14,091 nucleotides of DNA, taken from positions 1 through 14,091 of the forward strand of contig JAATEW010000297.1 of NCBI GenBank assembly GCA_015655535.1, read 5' to 3'. The stretch comes from Hyphomicrobiales bacterium. GTDB lineage: Bacteria; Pseudomonadota; Alphaproteobacteria; Rhizobiales; Beijerinckiaceae. Every line of letters begins with the position of its first letter. The stretch's first letter is position 1. Below the pieces are notes generated by a model that did not search any database, had not been told where the DNA came from, and saw only the letters and a list, made by a program, of their open reading frames with translations. Positions 1 to 7,051 of the stretch are shown here, one piece after another. Position numbers and translations under genes: made by a program.

Positions 1-9
1 GAAGCTTTT

Positions 10-54
10 GTCCACTGTCCACCATTTGCGTCCACCTCAATTTTGAGGACGCAA
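10..54. repeat. Direct and inverted repeat cluster at the truncated adhesin boundary
   Basis: The hexamer GTCCAC occurs three times (10-15, 17-22, 30-35). It overlaps an interrupted inverted repeat: TTGCGTC at 26-32 pairs with GACGCAA at 48-54, and CTCAA at 36-40 pairs with TTGAG at 43-47, with a 3-nt bulge. This stretch does not read as GLUG-repeat coding sequence, unlike the DNA that follows about 60 bases later. Short direct repeats combined with an inverted repeat next to a decapitated gene would fit the end of an insertion sequence. I do not recognise a specific family and see no transposase in the window. Confidence 0.35.
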
Positions 55-82
55 CATGCCTCTCCAATCTCAACCGTGAAAG

Positions 83-1153
83 GTGCCGCTAAATTCGCGC
101 TTACCGGCGGTCAGCAGCGTCGGCGGGCTTGTCGGATTGAATGAGCCGGGTACCGGCTCAGGCACCGGCGGCACGATCACCGGCTCCAACGCCTATGGCA
201 ATGTGACTGGCAACGGGGCCGTCGACAGTATCGGCGGTTTCGTCGGCACCAATTTAGGGGGCACGATCACCACGTCGAGCGCTTCCGGGAACGTGGTGGG
301 TGATGGCGGTGTCGGCGGCTTCGCTGGCAGCAACAGCGGCTCCGTCGCCCTGAGCACGGCGTCCGGGAATGTGACTGGCAACAGCGGCGTCGGCGGCTTC
401 GCCGGCGGCAATAGCGGCGTCATCACCACTTCCACCTACGGCAACGGCACCGTGACCGGCACCGACGGCGTCGGCGGCTTCGTCGGAAGCAACGGCGGTC
501 CGGATGGAAACCCCGCCACCATCAACAATTCCTCCTCCAATGCCAATATCAACTGCCAGAGTGATTGTGGCGGGTTCGTCGGCAATAACGGATCAACCAG
601 CGTCATCCGTGGCGATAACAGCTTCAACGGCACCATCAACGTCACCAACCCCTTCTTCTCAAGCAACGTCGGCGCCTTCATCGGCCTCAACAATCCGGGG
701 GCCTCCATCCTCGGCAATCCCAGCTATAATGTCACGTCGAGCCAGTCCCTCAATGCGATCGGCGGCAGCGGGGTTGGACAAGGAAGCAACCCGCCCTCCA
801 ACCTGACCGGCACAGATACCGTCGTGCCGGACCAGGGCGGGGGTACGCCAGGACAAGGCGGGAGCACGCCGTCAAATCCCTCCACTCAGAACAACAATAA
901 TAATGACAATAACACGGAGACGCAGTCGGCCGCGCAGACCGCGGGCCTAAGCTCCGTCAGCGCCTCGGACGAAGATCTGCGCAAGGCGAAGCCGCCGAAA
1001 CCCGCGCAGTCGAGCGCGGCCGGCGCGCGCGCGACGGCGGCGGTCGCGCCGCCCAAGATCGACGACAACCTGACGGTCCAGCAGCCGCCACCCCCGCCGA
1101 GCACCCGCATCCCCGTCAAGCGGCTGTGGCGCCGCCGCGCAAGCCCAGCATAA
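83..1153 (+). CDS. GLUG-repeat filamentous-haemagglutinin-like adhesin (TpsA), C-terminal part, probably a broken gene
   Basis: This is the C-terminal part of a large secreted adhesin of the two-partner secretion type. Seven GLUG-type repeats with the core GG[LF][VA]GxN are visible, starting near residues 14, 51, 78, 104, 131, 163 and 197. They are followed by a Gly/Pro/Asn linker with an asparagine run near 270 and an Ala/Lys/Pro-rich tail with a proline run near 335-339. The N-terminal signal and TPS secretion domain are missing. An in-frame TGA lies at 77-79, so the GTG at 83 is only the first possible start after a break, and expression from it is doubtful. The frame ends in LWRRRASPA at 1153, while a better-looking C-terminus continues in another frame to 1317. 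The product would normally be exported by the TpsB encoded just downstream. Adhesin identity is fairly sure; functionality is unlikely. Confidence 0.6.
   Translation: MPLNSRLPAVSSVGGLVGLNEPGTGSGTGGTITGSNAYGNVTGNGAVDSIGGFVGTNLGGTITTSSASGNVVGDGGVGGFAGSNSGSVALSTASGNVTGNSGVGGFAGGNSGVITTSTYGNGTVTGTDGVGGFVGSNGGPDGNPATINNSSSNANINCQSDCGGFVGNNGSTSVIRGDNSFNGTINVTNPFFSSNVGAFIGLNNPGASILGNPSYNVTSSQSLNAIGGSGVGQGSNPPSNLTGTDTVVPDQGGGTPGQGGSTPSNPSTQNNNNNDNNTETQSAAQTAGLSSVSASDEDLRKAKPPKPAQSSAAGARATAAVAPPKIDDNLTVQQPPPPPSTRIPVKRLWRRRASPA
119..773 (+). repeat. Seven degenerate GLUG protein repeats
   Basis: The repeats are 26-37 codons long, each beginning GGLVG, GGFVG, GGFAG or, in the last copy, GAFIG, and most contain a Thr/Ser/Asn-rich segment such as ITTSSASGNV. 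The middle copies (residues about 51-130) are the most regular. The last two are longer and more divergent, and Cys158 and Cys162 lie at the border of the fifth and sixth. Such repeats form beta-rich stalks in bacterial surface proteins. Confidence 0.75.
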
Positions 1154-1317
1154 GGCGCGGCACCTTCGGCGCCGCTATCCACAGCATCGAGATCAATGGC
1201 GAGCATTTCGACGTGGAGAAACCATCCGGGGAAAAACCGTCCGGAGAGAAGCCTTCCGTGGAGGAGAAACCATCCGTGGAGACGCCATCCGGTGAAGCGG
1301 GAGAGAAAGGTCATTAA
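1126..1317 (+). pseudogene. Out-of-frame C-terminal tail of the TpsA adhesin
   Basis: This frame, shifted from that of the GLUG ORF, encodes a plausible protein C-terminus: a segment with FGAAIHSIEINGEHFDVE, then repeated EKPSG/EKPSV units, ending GEKGH. Its stop at 1315-1317 is 3 nt before the tpsB ATG, the spacing expected of a tpsA-tpsB operon. The GLUG frame instead stops at 1153 in an arginine-rich nonsense-like tail. The two frames overlap at 1126-1153 in a GC-rich stretch, so a single indel there (real or a sequencing error) would join them. There is no reason to think this segment is translated alone. Confidence 0.5.
1216..1293 (+). repeat. 15-bp tandem repeat encoding EKPSG/V units
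   Basis: Five consecutive units of consensus GAGAAACCATCCGGG are present: 1216-1230, 1231-1245, 1246-1263 (an 18-bp variant with an extra GAG), 1264-1278 and 1279-1293. They encode EKPSG, EKPSG, EKPSVE, EKPSV and ETPSG. Differences are mostly at third codon positions, which suggests selection on the protein in this frame and supports it as the true C-terminal frame of the adhesin. Confidence 0.8.
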
Positions 1318-1320
1318 GCT

Positions 1321-3096
1321 ATGTTGCCGAAGTCTTTTAAACGTGATGGACCCCGGCTTATCGTCGCTATCGCTGGATGCGGCCTGATCCACGTGGCTCT
1401 CGCTCCGCAACAGGCGTCCGCCCAAAGCGTCGTGCCCGCCGTCTCGCTTGGTGCTTCCTCGGCCGCCCAACAATCGAAAGAGCTGCAACGGGGACCGGAC
1501 CTGCCGGAGACCCGCGCCGCCCCGGTATTGCCCCAGCTTGTCGAGCCGCAACTGACGCTCAACGGCAAGGAGACGCTCTTCGTCCGCAGTTTCGTGTTGG
1601 AAGGCCCAAGCCTCGTCGACGAAGCCGAGGTGCATGAACTATTGGCGCCCTATGAAAACCGCAAGCTGACGCTCGCCCAGATTTACGAAGCCGCCGACAA
1701 GATCACGACGCTCTGTCGCAACAAGGGCTATATCGTCGCCAAAGTCTATGTTCCGGCGCAGGACGCGCGCGGCGGCACGCTCAAGCTCAAACTCGTTCCC
1801 GGCCAGTACGGCGCCGTGTCCGTGAACAATGCGTCGCTCGTGCGCGACGACTATCTCCGGCAAGTGATCGATCATGCGCTCGAAGGTTCGCCGCTCATCC
1901 ACAAGGATGAGCTCGAACGTGCGCTCCTGCTGATCGCGAATCTTCCCGGCGCCGGCGTGCCGCGCATCACACTGGCACCCGGTCAACAGATGGGGGGAAT
2001 AAGCGACGCCATATTCACGGTGCCGGAGGCGCGCCGCATCACCGGCTACGCCCTCGCCGATAATTACGGTCCCGGCTGGACCGGCCGGAACCGGCTAAGC
2101 GCCGGTGCCGACTTGAATTCGCCGCTCGGCTTCGGCGACAAGCTCTCGTTCCAAGGCCGCATCACAGACCAAGGCCTCATCAAGCTCGGGCAATTGGCTT
2201 ATTCGTTTCCGCTCGGCTACGACGGCCTGCGGGGCGAAATCAGCGGGCAGCACACGGTCTACTCGCTCGGCGGCATCTACCGCGACGTCGATGCCTCGGG
2301 CAAGAGCGATCTCTATACGGCGACGCTCAGCTATCCGCTCCGGCTGCTGACGGAAGACAGTATCTATATCAGCGGAAGCATCAGCCACAGGATCGCGAAC
2401 GACAAGCTTCTCGGCGACTCCTTCAACGACCGCCGGATCGACTCCGGGACCGCGGCCATCAGCCGGAACACGGTTGGGACTCTTCCCTTTTTCGATTTGC
2501 CGCTGGTGACGAACACATCCCTGTCCTTGACCGCCGGCTATGTGAACTTTCCCGATGTGTCGCAAAGGGAGGCGAATCTCGAAGGCCCCGACACTCAGGG
2601 AAACTATGCCAGGGTCAATCTGTCCTTCAACGCCACGCTGGCGCTCAATGAACAGTTTTCGCTCTCGACCACCCTCAGGGCACAGAAGTCCCTGTCGGGC
2701 AATCTCGACGTATATGAGGAGCTCCATGTGACCGGCGTGGAATCCGGCGTGCGGTCTTTTGACGAGGGCCCGGCCGGAGACAGCGCCTATGTCGTCACGC
2801 CCGAGCTGAAATATGCGCTGCCCGATATCTACAGCTATCGCCACTCGCTCGGCCTCTTCACCGACGTCAGCGGAATATGGATCGAAAACCATTCCTACAC
2901 GGTGCTGCAGAACGCCTTCACCCCATTCTACGACGTAGGCCTCGGCTATTACGCGACCTATGAATATGCGCCCGACCGGTTCCTGATGCTCAAGGGCATG
3001 GTCGCGCATTCCTATGCCGCAGACGACAATAACTCTCTTGTCCGAGCCGTCGACCGCCACACCAAGGGGCTTGTCCAGGTCGGCTTCACGTTCTGA
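1321..3096 (+). CDS. Two-partner secretion outer-membrane transporter, TpsB (ShlB/FhaC/HecB family)
   Basis: The protein is predicted to sit in the outer membrane and export its partner TpsA adhesin from the periplasm to the cell surface. An N-terminal signal peptide probably ends at the ASA motif of residues 32-34. Two POTRA-like regions follow, about 86-160 (VRSFVLEG...GYIVAKVYVP) and 161-233. From about 240 a 16-strand-type beta barrel begins (ITGYALADNYG), rich in alternating aromatic residues and ending in a C-terminal phenylalanine (QVGFTF), typical of outer-membrane barrels. The family VRG[YF] loop-6 motif appears as VRSF at 477-480. The length of 591 aa is normal. The ATG lies 3 nt after the stop of the tpsA tail frame, so the two were probably one operon. 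The gene looks intact although its partner upstream is broken. Family assignment is confident; the specific substrate is inferred. Confidence 0.9.
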   Translation: MLPKSFKRDGPRLIVAIAGCGLIHVALAPQQASAQSVVPAVSLGASSAAQQSKELQRGPDLPETRAAPVLPQLVEPQLTLNGKETLFVRSFVLEGPSLVDEAEVHELLAPYENRKLTLAQIYEAADKITTLCRNKGYIVAKVYVPAQDARGGTLKLKLVPGQYGAVSVNNASLVRDDYLRQVIDHALEGSPLIHKDELERALLLIANLPGAGVPRITLAPGQQMGGISDAIFTVPEARRITGYALADNYGPGWTGRNRLSAGADLNSPLGFGDKLSFQGRITDQGLIKLGQLAYSFPLGYDGLRGEISGQHTVYSLGGIYRDVDASGKSDLYTATLSYPLRLLTEDSIYISGSISHRIANDKLLGDSFNDRRIDSGTAAISRNTVGTLPFFDLPLVTNTSLSLTAGYVNFPDVSQREANLEGPDTQGNYARVNLSFNATLALNEQFSLSTTLRAQKSLSGNLDVYEELHVTGVESGVRSFDEGPAGDSAYVVTPELKYALPDIYSYRHSLGLFTDVSGIWIENHSYTVLQNAFTPFYDVGLGYYATYEYAPDRFLMLKGMVAHSYAADDNNSLVRAVDRHTKGLVQVGFTF

Positions 3097-3290
3097 ACCT
3101 TTCGGACCCCGCCGTTCGGAGGCTGCCTGGCCAACGCTACGTCATGTTTGGCCGGCTCTCGGCACGTCCTTTATGATCCGCGCCAGTCACAATCTGGCGT
3201 TCCAAGGATTCATCGATGTCGCCAACACACTCAAGCGAATGAATTTTCGCGAAAGCCGCCATTCAAACGCAAACCGTTCGAAGTAGACAC

Positions 3291-4109
3291 ATGACTGTTG
3301 CAACCGAAAACGCCGCCGCCGCGCAGATGGAAAAGAGCGCGATGACGCGGAAGACGTGGTTTACGCTCTATCATGCCTTCGCGCTTTCGCTCGCTCTGCA
3401 TTCGGCGGTCGTTTTGCCGATGGTCGCGCACCAATTCTTCGCATTTCGCAAAGAGCCACAACTGCTCGTCATCGATTTCAACGACGATGCGACCGACGAG
3501 CATCAGGTCGAGGAGAAGATACGCGAAGAGACCAAGGCGCAGGACCAGCAACAGGAAAAAGAAGCAGATAAACCGAAGGAGATGCCCAAACCAAAGGAGG
3601 AGCAGCCGGTCGACGAAAAGCAGGAGCCGCAGCAGGAGATTGAGACCGAGGATGCAGACAGGTCGCAGCCACCGCCCCCTCAAGCTGAGAAAGAAAAGGT
3701 GGAGGAAAAGCCCATCGAGAAGACAGAGACCGCGGCCTCAGATACCAACCCGAGTCCGGGCACAGAAAACAAAAAGGGGGAGGAACAGCAGCAAAACGCC
3801 CAGCATCTCAAGACGCTCGATCGGACACAGACCCAAGCCTACAATATCTTACTTCAGAAAAAAATCCGGTCTCATCTCGTTTACCCGGAGGGAGCACGAC
3901 GTTCCGGCCTTCAAGGATTTCCGAAAGTCGCCTTTACCATCCTGACCGGTGGCCAGCTTCGCCCCGACAGCCTGAAGCTGGTCAAAAGCAGCGGACAGCC
4001 GAAGCTCGATGCCGCCGCCTTGGAAGCGATCCGCGCGAGCGCGCCTTTCGATCCTCCGCCGAAGGATTTCTCAATCGTAATGGACGTCGACTTTTTCAAC
4101 AAACACTGA
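3291..4109 (+). CDS. TonB-like energy transducer
   Basis: A cytoplasmic N-terminus of about 22 residues is followed by one membrane segment (about 26-50). A long, highly charged Glu/Lys/Gln/Pro-rich periplasmic linker (about 65-170) includes a PPPP run near 127-130. The C-terminal domain, from about residue 180, has the TonB signature LVYPEGARRSG, then VAFTILTGGQL and an ALEAIRASAPFDPPP segment. TonB proteins carry proton-motive-force energy from ExbB/ExbD to outer-membrane receptors. No exbB, exbD or TonB-dependent receptor lies in the window, so this would be an orphan TonB borrowing a distant ExbBD, and its receptor is unknown. It follows tpsB by 194 nt, and Shine-Dalgarno sequence is weak (GAAG about 10 nt upstream). 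A Met at residue 13 is an alternative start. The family is confident, the substrate is not. Confidence 0.85.
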   Translation: MTVATENAAAAQMEKSAMTRKTWFTLYHAFALSLALHSAVVLPMVAHQFFAFRKEPQLLVIDFNDDATDEHQVEEKIREETKAQDQQQEKEADKPKEMPKPKEEQPVDEKQEPQQEIETEDADRSQPPPPQAEKEKVEEKPIEKTETAASDTNPSPGTENKKGEEQQQNAQHLKTLDRTQTQAYNILLQKKIRSHLVYPEGARRSGLQGFPKVAFTILTGGQLRPDSLKLVKSSGQPKLDAAALEAIRASAPFDPPPKDFSIVMDVDFFNKH

Positions 4110-4211
4110 ACAAGCAGGCGAAAGCCAGAAAGTCGCGCGACGGGCGCGCGCAACGCATGGTTTGGCGCGAGGGGCACGGATAGCTGAACAGCTGATCCTC
4201 TGCACAAACGC

Positions 4212-4262
4212 GCATCGAACGTTTCGATGCCTTACGGACTTGCGCCGCATTGCGGCAGGTCC
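4212..4262 (+). terminator. Two tandem hairpins downstream of the tonB-like gene
   Basis: GCATCGAA (4212-4219) and TTCGATGC (4223-4230) form a perfect 8-bp stem with a 3-nt loop. Immediately after, GGAC and GTCC flank GCCGC/GCGGC with an ATT loop in a second interrupted stem (about 4236-4262). Neither is followed by a T-run, so a factor-independent terminator is not shown. They may mark the 3' end of the tonB-like transcript or protect it. Confidence 0.3.
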
Positions 4263-4509
4263 GCTTGAGGCGCGAGCGATTTAAATGAGTCAAACTCTTT
4301 ACGAGCAGCCCTCAGGAATAAATCTGTTCCGCGGGGACGATTCTGATTCAATACCTAATTATTCTCAGAAAATATAGAAAATGCGCTTCGACTTTGCCGT
4401 TGTTTATTGGGCCATTCCATGGCTAAACTTTTGGCTACAAACAGCAGTCTGGAGCCGAAACTAGATGAATGCGGCGCATGTGAAACAGCTCGCCATCAAA
4501 GATTTCCGC

Positions 4510-4513
4510 GGAG
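4510..4513 (+). promoter_or_regulatory. Shine-Dalgarno GGAG deciding the mxaD start
   Basis: GGAG lies 5 nt before the ATG at 4519. The longer possible start at 4465 has a GGAG about 10 nt upstream, a poorer spacing, and would put a polar 18-residue extension in front of a good signal peptide. Confidence 0.6.
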
Positions 4514-4518
4514 CAATC

Positions 4519-5097
4519 ATGAGCATAACCATGAACGTCAGGGCGCGTGCTTTGACTTCCCTGAAGTTGGGATTGAAATCCTGCGCCATCGTCAGTTTCA
4601 CAGTCGCGATGGCGTCTTCGGCCATGGCACATGGAGCCTCGCCAAAAAAGATCGAGGAGAAAATCGATATTGCCGCCAAGCCCGAAGTGGTCTGGGCGCT
4701 CATCGCAGACTTTGCCAAAATCTCGGCATGGAATCCGGCGGTCGAGAGAAGCGTCGCCGTCTCGGATCCAGATCAAGGAACAGAGCGGGTTTTGACGCTC
4801 AAGAGCGGGGGCAAGATTACAGACGGGCAGACTGAGTATGATGCGGAGAAGATGACCTATTCCTATCGCCGCGTTGACGACGACGTAAAAATCTTTCCCG
4901 TCAGCTTTTATTCCGCCACGATTACAGTCACGCCGACAGCCACCGGCTCGGAAGTCGATTGGATCGGCCGTTTCTATCGCGGCGACACCGGCAACGAACC
5001 GCCGCCGGGCCTCAACGATAGCGATGCAATCCAAGCGATGACTGATTTCTTCCAATCAGGCTTGAAAGGGTTGAAGACTCTCGCCGAAAAGAAATGA
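4519..5097 (+). CDS. mxaD: MxaD, SRPBCC-fold periplasmic methanol oxidation accessory protein
   Basis: From the ATG at 4519 the product is 192 aa. It has a signal peptide ending near AMA (residues 35-37) and a mature START/SRPBCC-like domain. Recognisable segments are KIEEKIDIAAKPEVVWALIA, the FAKISAWNPAVE helix-strand junction, EVDWIGRFYRGD and a long C-terminal helix. MxaD is a periplasmic protein encoded in mxa clusters, and work in M. extorquens supports a role in efficient coupling of methanol dehydrogenase with cytochrome cL. Here it is on the strand opposite to mxaFJGIRSACKL. Its stop overlaps the ATG of the beta-propeller gene (ATGA at 5094-5097), so the two are co-transcribed. An alternative start is at 4465 (210 aa). 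Identification rests on the fold and the mxa context. Confidence 0.85.
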   Translation: MSITMNVRARALTSLKLGLKSCAIVSFTVAMASSAMAHGASPKKIEEKIDIAAKPEVVWALIADFAKISAWNPAVERSVAVSDPDQGTERVLTLKSGGKITDGQTEYDAEKMTYSYRRVDDDVKIFPVSFYSATITVTPTATGSEVDWIGRFYRGDTGNEPPPGLNDSDAIQAMTDFFQSGLKGLKTLAEKK

Positions 5098-6035
5098 AGC
5101 CATACCGGATCCTGTTGCTCCTCCTGACGGCTGTTTCGACAAATAGCGCCGCGGCGGCCGGCCATGTTTATGCGACGAGCCAGGAGGGTAATGAGATTAC
5201 GGATATCGCCGTCGACGGGACCGAGACCTCGACCTTCTCGAGCCTGCCCGGCCCCGTCGCCATCACCGCAGATCCAGATGGGAGGCGCCTGTTTCTGACC
5301 CATCCGGAAAAAGGTACGATCAGCATCGTCGATATTGCAACAGAGACGACGGTTGCTGGTTTTCACACGCTTGGCATGCCCTTCGGCATCGCTTTTGACT
5401 CGGATATGAATCGCCTCTTCCTCACCGACTTCAAACGCGACCTGCTGCTCGGTCTCGACGCCGCGACCGGCAAAATCTTGAACTCTGTACAAGTCGGAAG
5501 TTCACCCGCGCATATAGCATATGATGCCGCGAACCATCGGCTTTTCGTCTGCCAGCGCGAGGCAAATGCGGTCGGCGTCTTCGATTCGCGGACGCTGGAC
5601 AAGATCAAGGAGATCGCGGTTGGCACCGCACCCTTCGCAATTACTTATTCCGCCGCCGCGCAGCGCATCTATGTCGCGAATGTCCGCAGCAATGACGTGA
5701 GCGCGATCGACGCCCAAAGTCTTCGTCTCGTTGGAAACGCCCATGTCGGATCGATGCCTTACGGCATTGCCGTCACACCTGATGGGAAAACATTGCTCGT
5801 CACGCTCCAGGCCGAGAACGCGCTTCTTGTCCTCGATGCAGCCTTATTGACGAAGCGCGCCGAAATCGGCGTCGGCCGCTACCCCGAAGATGTGGTCGTT
5901 TCCCCCGACGGCGCGCAGGCCTATGTCGCCGATTGGTTTTCCGATGCCGTTTCGATCGTTGACCTCACCCGGAATAAGGAAATAGGCCGTATCGCCGTCC
6001 CCGCCGGGCCGCGTGATCTCGTTATCGTGCCTTGA
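5094..6035 (+). CDS. YVTN-family seven-bladed beta-propeller protein, PQQ-dehydrogenase-associated type
   Basis: The 313-aa product has a signal peptide ending near residue 22 (STNSAAAA). Repeats of about 42 residues follow the pattern P-x-G/D-I-A-x-[TS/D]xDGxRLF[VL]T...ND/AV[SL]V[IVF]D...VG. Six full blades are visible from about residue 53, and the C-terminal strand GPRDLVIVP closes onto the N-terminal HVYATSQEGNEITDIAVDG, giving a seven-bladed ring. Such periplasmic propellers often lie near PQQ-dependent alcohol dehydrogenase genes (the PQQ-dependent-catabolism-associated propeller group). A scaffold or assembly role for methanol dehydrogenase is inferred, not shown. Translation is coupled to mxaD by an ATGA overlap. 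The gene ends 2 nt from the convergent end of mxaL. Confidence 0.8.
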   Translation: MKPYRILLLLLTAVSTNSAAAAGHVYATSQEGNEITDIAVDGTETSTFSSLPGPVAITADPDGRRLFLTHPEKGTISIVDIATETTVAGFHTLGMPFGIAFDSDMNRLFLTDFKRDLLLGLDAATGKILNSVQVGSSPAHIAYDAANHRLFVCQREANAVGVFDSRTLDKIKEIAVGTAPFAITYSAAAQRIYVANVRSNDVSAIDAQSLRLVGNAHVGSMPYGIAVTPDGKTLLVTLQAENALLVLDAALLTKRAEIGVGRYPEDVVVSPDGAQAYVADWFSDAVSIVDLTRNKEIGRIAVPAGPRDLVIVP

Positions 6036-6037
6036 TC

Positions 6038-7051
6038 TTACCTCTCGCCCGCGACAGCGAGCGCTGGATTTCCCCTTCCCCACCACCTGAGGCGGGCCGG
6101 CCGCAACCAGCGCAATAAAGGCAGAAACAGGTAGACGCAGGCAAGGCAGAAGACCCCCAAGGCGGCAGCGATCGGCCCCCGCGAAACCGTGACGCGCACC
6201 GGATGCGGCGTGGCGTGAGCGCGCAGCGCCTCCAGCAATTCCGGCGCTTCGGTAAGATGCGTGTAGGCGAGCCCCGTCTTCTGCGCCAATTCCTTGAGAT
6301 AAGGCTCGCGCACCGACGATAAATGCTCGTTGTTGTTGACCTGAACATCGCCAAAGGGCGCATTGCGCGCATTGTAGCCAGGGCGATTGGCGGCGTCGGG
6401 CGGCGGTAAGCCGAAGCGGCTCTCCTGCAAGACTTCTTTCTCGCCGTAGAAGCCGACCTCATGGCCGGTATTGTCATATTTGGGAATCGGCGACAGGCCA
6501 TAGCCGCCGACACCGACGATCAAGCCTTGCACCGCGCCGGGCTCGCCGTCAAAGGCCGGCCCTCCGCTCCACGGAAGCGGCGGCGCCTCCTGCCCATCGG
6601 TCATGAAAACGAGATCCGAATGAAGTTCGTCTGCGAGCGCGATGGCGCGATAAAGGCCACCCGCGATGTGGCTGTCGCCCTCCCAACCTTCGCGCCAATC
6701 GAACGCTGAGATCGCGCCCATGATCGGCGAAAAATTGGCACAGACCTCGATCGGACCGAACAATAAAAAAATCCGGCGCTCGGCAAAAAGCGCGACGCCG
6801 ACGCGTGACTGGCATGGCAAATCGACGAGTGTCTGCCGCAGCACTGTTTTGATATGATCGAGCCGGCTGACAGGATGGCCGTCTTCTGTATAGTCGCGCG
6901 TGTTCATACTGTCGGTGATATCGACCGTGAAAAGCGCGTCGACGCTATTTTCCTCCTTTACCGCCGGCGGCGCGATCAGCGCCGTCAAGAAACAGAGGAA
7001 AGTTGCAAGCAGCAGCCAGAAGCGCGCGTCGCGAAAGCATGGCCACGTCAC
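6038..7051 (-). CDS. mxaL: MxaL, membrane-anchored von Willebrand A protein of the methanol dehydrogenase maturation set
   Basis: The protein has an N-terminal membrane segment (about 11-28), a VWA domain and a C-terminal membrane segment (RGPIAAALGVFCLACVYLFL). The metal-binding MIDAS motif DxSxS appears as DITDS (residues 44-48), with Thr in place of the first Ser. A second acidic motif, FMTDGQEAPP, is also present. MxaA, MxaK and MxaL are required in Methylobacterium for insertion of calcium into methanol dehydrogenase. I place the start at the GTG at 7051 because it overlaps the mxaK stop as GTGA and gives a good membrane N-terminus. A TTG at 7087 is open but would extend the protein with a polar stretch and overlap mxaK by 40 nt. 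It is the last gene of the minus-strand operon. Confidence 0.88.
   Translation of the reverse strand: MTWPCFRDARFWLLLATFLCFLTALIAPPAVKEENSVDALFTVDITDSMNTRDYTEDGHPVSRLDHIKTVLRQTLVDLPCQSRVGVALFAERRIFLLFGPIEVCANFSPIMGAISAFDWREGWEGDSHIAGGLYRAIALADELHSDLVFMTDGQEAPPLPWSGGPAFDGEPGAVQGLIVGVGGYGLSPIPKYDNTGHEVGFYGEKEVLQESRFGLPPPDAANRPGYNARNAPFGDVQVNNNEHLSSVREPYLKELAQKTGLAYTHLTEAPELLEALRAHATPHPVRVTVSRGPIAAALGVFCLACVYLFLPLLRWLRPARLRWWGRGNPALAVAGER

Larger units (their letters stand above)
4110..4518 (+). other. Noncoding spacer between tonB-like gene and mxaD
   Basis: About 400 bases hold no convincing gene; the ORF reading through here is a frame shadow of mxaD. The first half is GC-rich with two adjacent hairpins (4212-4262). 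The second half (about 4310-4450) is clearly AT-rich compared with its surroundings and is the likeliest place for the promoter of the mxaD operon. A loose match, TTGTTT then 18 nt then TAAACT at about 4402-4431, can be seen but is too weak to call as a promoter. Confidence 0.5.

Noticed and set aside
1216..1293. Tandem 15-bp units considered as a CRISPR or other regulatory array
   Set aside because: The units are contiguous without spacers, in frame, and vary synonymously, so they are protein-coding repeats.
886..1635. 249-codon minus-strand open frame over the tpsA/tpsB junction
   Set aside because: Low-complexity Arg/Leu/Gly composition, antisense to two coding frames, no recognisable domain.
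2095..3060. Long minus-strand open frame (321 codons) opposite tpsB
   Set aside because: It is antisense to an intact, clearly recognisable barrel protein, has no signal, fold or motif that I recognise, and is a codon-bias shadow.
3181..3199. Hairpin CGCCAG/CTGGCG between tpsB and the tonB-like gene
   Set aside because: Only a 6-bp stem with no T-run, expected by chance in GC-rich spacer DNA; the 194-nt spacer shows nothing else convincing.
4407..4835. Plus-strand open frame of 142 codons before and within mxaD
   Set aside because: It overlaps mxaD in another frame and has no protein-like features; mxaD with its signal peptide and SRPBCC domain is the real gene.
6908..6922. Thr instead of Ser in the MxaL MIDAS motif (DITDS)
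   Set aside because: Thr can coordinate metal similarly and the domain is otherwise intact; not evidence of inactivation.
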